A stretch of DNA of 64,000 bases from Cristatella mucedo (lineage: Eukaryota > Bryozoa > Phylactolaemata > Cristatellidae). Where the stretch lies: contig WPIO01000006.1 of assembly GCA_009760855.2 (NCBI GenBank), forward strand, positions 2,468,501 through 2,532,500, in the 5' to 3' direction. Positions 58,414 to 64,000 of this stretch are shown one piece after another. Below the pieces are notes generated by a model, which saw only the letters and a list, made by a program, of their open reading frames with translations, did not search any database and was not told where the DNA came from. How positions within the stretch are numbered: the first letter of the stretch is position 1; the number at the start of each line of letters is the position of its first letter. Made by a program: the position numbers and the translations under genes.

Positions 58414-58578
58414 GCCGCGATAGTCCAGAGAGTAGGTAAGGCTTGCTCTTCGCGATCGAGGTCATGAATTCAAATTCTGCAGCTGGAGCGATCGTTTAGT
58501 GCCAATTGGAAGCTGTGGCGATAGCCGTTAAGGTTCTTATGCCGCTATAGAAATGAGGCTGTTCAATAAGCCAATGCT
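58414..58578 (+). mobile_element. SINE B, diverged
   Basis: CGCGATAGTCCAGAGAGTAG GTAAGG head, ATGAATTCAAATTC at the B-box position, AGCTGTGGCGATAGCC body and GAGGCTGTTCAATAAGCC tail. Confidence 0.7.
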
Positions 58579-59049
58579 TAAAGAAAAATACCATGCAAGT
58601 TTTTGCTAAGGCTTTGGAATGCTTCTTTTCGCGGGAATGATACATTCTAAGCTGATTACATGGCTTCAATTAATGGTCTTGGGTCTGTTTAAGGCTTAAT
58701 AGCTGCTATTTAAGAAGTTGACAGGAGTAATACCCCAGCATTGGCCCCCCATTCAGCCGAAGGTCAAACTCCAAGGTCGAGGGACTACTTCCAGCGAGAA
58801 CATATCTTACGTGTTTATTATCCAAGTCTATTCCGGTCGTATAATGATCATAAAAACTTTGGATTGCTTTTACAAAATGTTTGTTTGTTGAAAGGCACCA
58901 AAAAACAAACAAGCGTGATCAAGTTTCTTGAAATTCGTCACTGTTCCATGATCAGCCTGGTTAGTCGCTCTCTGGAATGACGGAGAGGCTGTCGGGCTTT
59001 CGGAGAAGGGCCAGAGGCTCAATGGAAGCTAGAAACTAGACTCGTTGCT

Positions 59050-59228
59050 CACAGCATTTGCTCCGTCCGTACGAGTTGTGCTTTGTGTGCTTATGCGGGC
59101 TGACAATGTTGAAGTTATCCCTAACCGATTAATACGCTTCTTTTCCAGCATATGTAAAGCGCCTAGAAAGAGGTTTAGTTTTCTTACGGCGAAATATAAT
59201 AAGCTTCTTACATTACTATTCTTATTAA
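59050..59228 (+). mobile_element. LINE 3' UTR and tail, diverged
   Basis: Plus-oriented GTGCTTATGCGGGCTGACA, CCCTAACC, CAGCATATGTAAAGCGCCTAG, a mutated right arm and ATTACTATTCTTATT. Its upstream part matches the copy near 37.75 kb (TTTGCTCCG.CCGT). Confidence 0.7.
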
Positions 59229-59229
59229 A

Positions 59230-60690
59230 CTGCCTCTGCAAGGTCATGGCACCATCCAAGCAGCCGTTTCGAGTACGTCGTGCACACTCGGAATGAAGTA
59301 CGTGAGAGGTTTCCGCTCATCAGGCGAGAGGTGAATGGATCATGCAACGCGACTTCGCGGCGACTTGCGAGCAGCAGTAGCTGCACTATACTATCGCCGC
59401 CACATCAGGTCTGCTTTTGCGTGTTACCAATACAGAAGTAAAACTTCTCGACTATTCCATGATTGAGGCGACAACGCCGGGCAGCAAATGCGAGAGGCCC
59501 GAGGACAGGGTTCAGGGTTCAGAGGCAATTACTGCTGCAATATTTGTATTATAATTTATTTATTAAAATTTTAATAGAATTTGTGATTAAAAATGCGTTA
59601 GTCGCGCGATTTGCGTCTTCTGAGGCCTTGGCGCGTCGCTGCTGTTTGGCTAGGAGACGCTGGTGGGCGGTGTCTTCCCGTATGTCATGGCGCTGTTCAG
59701 CAAGCCTGCTGTTGCTACCGGTGCCACAGCCTGGACAGGGAAGTTGCCTTACACTTGCTATGAGCTAGGGTATGAATTTAATAAATTAAACTATAGTTTG
59801 CCGTCGAAGGATTGGCGGCTTCAGTGTGGTCTATGGTGCAGAGCCGGCGGACCTCGCGTTCCCGTCGCTGTCGCGATAATTTGCTGCATTGTCATTCCTA
59901 TAGGGCGGTATAGGCGGTCTCGGTGTCTCTTAGTGCCCTGGTTCACGTCTTCTTAAGAAAAACGAATGTTAGGAAGCCTCATCAGCTGCGTTTCCAATGA
60001 GATTTATGCAGGCACTGCCTGCAAGCCACGAATAATGTAGAGGTCGCGCGTTTCTGGCCGGCGCAAGCAAGCAAGCCGTGCTATTCTCATGCACAGCCAG
60101 CGCTACGCTTTTCATCCGGTCCGCCGCTCATGCTACAACAGCGCAAGCAAGCGAAAACTGGCGTGCGTGCTGTAGCAAGCCGCGCAGCCGTGGCGTATGC
60201 GTCGTGCTCACTTAGCGAAGGGCCTACGAAAGCGTAGCAGCCGTTCCAGTCACACCCGATCGCCCTCGCGCTTCGCATTCGTAGCACACCCGACCGACTG
60301 CCATTTCTATATGTACGCTTTCCTATTGCAGTCACACATGGACGCCCAGCTGCACCCGAGCAGCCGCAGATGTTTTTTGCGACGCTGTCGCCATGTCGTC
60401 GAAAATGTACGCAATGCTGTACCTGGTAAGTGGCACAAATTGCCGCGCTGCGACTGTGCTGCATAGGCGACCGCTGCGCCCACGATTATGCGAAGCTGGG
60501 TGTGTAAAGGGAGAGCAGAACTGAGACGGAAACTGGCGCCGAAGGGGGCATCGCGGTGCTGCCACTCCGAGGCGTCGTGAGTGGAGCGACTGCCCCACAG
60601 CGAGAGGAGGGCATGATGGAGCAACTTGCCCTGCGAGTGGAGGAAGTCATCCATTCCTTCCACGAGAGCAGATAGTTGTTCAGAGAGATT
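59230..60690. other. No gene supported; weak exon-like signals
   Basis: 59663-59956 (+) is open and begins GGVFPYVMALF, with no known match. At 60393 an ATG with good context opens 11 codons ending at a strong donor (CTG/GTAAGT, 60425/60426), a possible first exon. Neither is supported by a domain. Confidence 0.3.
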
Positions 60691-60696
60691 GAGATA

Positions 60697-61303
<607 letters not shown>

Positions 61304-61639
61304 GCTTCAGGGGTGCAGGCAGCCGGTTTGCCTTGGTTTGCCACTCTTTTATGTGGGCTTGACATTGCATGCAGCATGGCCACCGGCAGTAGGGTCTGTG
61401 AAAAGGCGTGCAGTGTTGTCACAGTGCTCCGACAACCTGCGTGGTGCTGTGGTAGGACATCGGACGGCACTGGACAGTGCCAGACCGGCAGCCTCGACAG
61501 GACAGAAGCCTTCCTACCTGCCTGCCTGCCTGCCTGCCTACTGCGCTTAAACCTTGCAGCCGATGGGTGCTGTGCTCGTGTATGCGCTCGCATGCTACCT
61601 CGGTGTGACTGGGCTTGAGATTGCCGAGCAACGTTCAAT

Positions 61640-61715
61640 GGCGATAACAATATTAAGACACACGAATAGCACCCAAAGGTAACCAAATCTCCATCTAGCC
61701 ACTCTACACGTACCG
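61640..61715 (-). mobile_element. Degenerate LINE tail
   Basis: AATATTAAG, GAATAGCACCCAAAGGTAACC and AAATCTCCATCTAGCCACT can be aligned to the minus-strand tail, but pairing of the arms is mostly lost. Confidence 0.35.
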
Positions 61716-61876
61716 GCTTGTGTGAGATAGGATAGCCTCTTTTTTGTTGTTGCACAGTTAGCTTCTGCTTCTGCCAGTACGCTGATGGCAGTATCGTGCT
61801 GCTGATTTGGAAGCCATGGTGCTGCTGTGAGGTGAGAGGTGACAGTGTTTGTTAGTGTTAGCCATCAGGCACTCTA

Positions 61877-61984
61877 AAGGACAGAGGGAAACAGAGGGAG
61901 AACAAGAGAACAAGAAGAGAACAAGAGAGAAGAGAGAAGAGAGATAAAGTGTGACAGAAAGAGAGGGGAGAGGACAGGAAAGGA

Positions 61985-62024
<40 letters not shown>
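61877..62024 (+). repeat. GA-rich array left of SINE B
   Basis: GAGA with AACAAGAG units, ending directly at the SINE B head. Confidence 0.93.
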
Positions 62025-62028
<4 letters not shown>

Positions 62029-62030
62029 AG

Positions 62031-62228
62031 AGTCGTGATGGCACACTAGGTAAGGCCGTTGATTTTCACGGCCTTACCTAGTGTGTTTGAGTTACACTTA
62101 CCACGGTCCCGAGGTAAGTGTAACTCAAATCGTGCGGTGGGTGATTCTTTATCGCCACTGCAAGCGGTGGTGATAGCCGTAACGGCTCTTCTGTCGCTGT
62201 GCAAAAGAGGCTGTTAAATCAGCTAGTA
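62031..62228 (+). mobile_element. SINE B inside a GA array, with two internal hairpins
   Basis: GTCGTGATGGCACACTAGGT head abuts a GA tract, and the tail (GAGGCTGTTAAATCAGCTAG) abuts another. The head/B-box region holds two perfect inverted repeats (62042-62085 and 62086-62129) absent from other copies. About 30 bp longer than the family norm. Confidence 0.85.
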
Positions 62229-62237
62229 TTTTATTAA

Positions 62238-62518
<281 letters not shown>

Positions 62519-62592
62519 GTGATAGAGGCAGAGGCAGACATACTGAAAGAGACAGAAGAGAGACTGAGAAAGTGAACAGACAGGACCACATA

Positions 62593-62752
62593 TCACTAGC
62601 TGATTTAACAGCCTCTTTTGTGCAGCGACAGAAAAGCCGTTACGGCTACCACCAACGCTTGCAGCAGCGATCAAGAATCACCCTTATGCAGGATTGAAGT
62701 TACACGACCTCGGGACCGAGGTTGCGAAAAGCAACCACCTTAGCTAGTGTGA
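62593..62752 (-). mobile_element. SINE B, inverted relative to the copy at 62.0 kb
   Basis: ACTAGCTGATTTAACAGCC, CTTTTGTGCAGCGACAG, ACCTCGGGACCGAGG and TTAGCTAGTGTG. It faces the 62.03 kb SINE B across a GA array. Confidence 0.82.
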
Positions 62753-63728
62753 GGGGTGCTCACATGCAGCTTGCACAACTCATGCGTGGGGGCCTAGTGG
62801 AGCTGCCTTCTCCTTCACGGCTCTCCAGATATTTCAGTGGACCCCATGCATCTGGCGTTCAAGGTTTGTGGGACTGGCAAGCCAGCCACAGACGGTGGGA
62901 GAGGAAGGAAGCGCTCAGGGAAACTGTGAGTGATAACAAGTCCGATCGATTGGCCTAAATGCATCGTTTGAGCTCTACCGTTCGTGCAGATACTGTGTTG
63001 CTTCCCTTACTCTTGTCTGTCTTTGGGTGTCGATCTTTGACCTCACCGTGCCTCGAAGCACCCCTCTGCTGGTCAATAGGAGTTGATGCTCGGTGAAAGA
63101 GCTGGCAGACAATTTGTCGCTCCTTATTGCTGCGATCTATTTACCCGAGTCTCAATGCGGGATGCATTCTCAAATCAACACGAGTTGCGTTGTCCGTTTG
63201 GAGCTCGACTGTACTGGTGCTCTCCTGCAGGCCACCACACACGCATGCACTCACACCCCCCCCCCGTGGCCTCATGCATTTGTGCATTGCTTGCTTGTAC
63301 GTTCTCGAGTTCTTGAGGTTTAGCTGGCAAACTGCTGGCTCTGCTATGATTGCACCGCAGATGGCGATCGCAAGAAAAAAGGGCGTGAGACTAGTGTCAG
63401 TTCATTGGCAGCTAGCCTTCCTGCCGCCACGCACCGACCGGAGGGTCGGTACCGAAGCGCCCAGTTCTCGGTTGTCACTTGCATCTGCGCAGAGCACCGG
63501 CAGCCTCTCCGCGCATTCTTGCATTTTCGCCCGATGTTCGAGGGTGACATCAGCGTGGCAGCAGCACAGAGCTCAAGCGGAGCCACTGGTCGGGGGGGGG
63601 ACTGTCTCTGCTATGCCAGTTTCATCTGGCTGGAGGCTTCGATGGAGCAGGCAGCACTGCTGCTGCCCTCATCGGGAGGCTGAATACCGGCAGGCTACTA
63701 CCCGTGGCCTTCCCTAGCAGCCGGTGGA
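62753..63728. other. No gene recognised
   Basis: Open frame 63127-63717 (+) and an overlapping minus frame (63344-63586, with KCKNARRGCRCSAQ) were inspected. Neither is identifiable. Confidence 0.45.
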
Positions 63729-64000
63729 TAATAATAATAATAATTCACTTGATAAAGCGCCCTCAGAGAACTCAATCTCTCTCTAGGCGCTTTACATTTG
63801 CTGTAAAGTGAAATGCAATTGAATGGTAAGTAAAATCATGCTTGAAAAACAAACGAAATGAATAATATGGTTAGGGGTGACATGCACAGGGTCAGCATGC
63901 AAATGTGGTTAGTGGCAGCATGCACAGTGTCAGCACGCATAAGCACATCAAGGACGAATCACAGGGACCCACTAAATGCTGTCCTAAATAGGTGTGTTTT
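63729..64000 (-). mobile_element. LINE 3' UTR and tail, cut by the window end
   Basis: (ATA)n, tail hairpin (63755-63800), then 3' UTR collinear with the 50.6 kb copy, running off the right edge of the window. More of the LINE, possibly coding sequence, may lie outside. Confidence 0.87.

Overview
The window is nuclear DNA of an animal, most likely an invertebrate. It holds one complete intronless Wnt-receptor gene of the Frizzled-4 type, many copies of LINE and tRNA-derived SINE retroelements, and very long dinucleotide microsatellites. Nothing bacterial, plasmid or phage was seen. CpG is abundant from about 21.3 to 31.3 kb and again from 34 to 46 kb, which argues against a strongly CpG-depleted genome such as a mammal's. 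The species cannot be named from the sequence. A spiralian or similar marine or freshwater invertebrate is a guess only.

Layout. 0-21 kb is repeat-rich intergenic or intronic DNA with LINE tails, SINEs, a (CTGG)n tract, a 15-bp/60-bp minisatellite, an inverted pair of Cys-containing open fragments (13.44 and 14.85 kb) and a possible MADF-domain exon (15.3 kb). 21.3-26 kb is a GC-rich island carrying the Frizzled gene, with a CCAAT/TATA promoter near 22.93-22.98 kb, an ATG-free leader, a 716-codon CDS at 23384-25534 and an ATTAAA poly(A) signal at 25847. 26-31 kb stays CpG-rich without a recognisable gene. 31.7-38.6 kb holds an L2-clade LINE fragment, a GA-rich array of about 620 bp and two fragments of a second LINE family. 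38.9-47.7 kb is GC-rich, with SINEs and several perfect hairpins. 47.8-50 kb has a CAG-rich higher-order repeat and a (GA)n array of about 780 bp. 50.4-53.5 kb has the longest LINE copy, tail to tail with another copy, and a decayed third LINE. 54-64 kb is intergenic, with SINEs and two more large GA arrays.

How the parts fit. The LINE 3' ends finish in a conserved hairpin followed by (ATT)n, and the tRNA-headed SINE family A ends in a close variant of the same hairpin. This is the expected signature of a LINE-SINE pair in which the LINE reverse transcriptase mobilises the SINE. In two copies the CT-rich arm of that hairpin has grown into a (CT)n microsatellite, which suggests how some of the GA/CT arrays began. 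A second SINE family (B) has a different tail, and its partner is not visible. The Frizzled has all ten CRD cysteines and seven membrane segments, but has Gln in place of the Lys of the KTxxxW motif, a much enlarged third intracellular loop, and no Frizzled-4-like PDZ-binding C-terminus.
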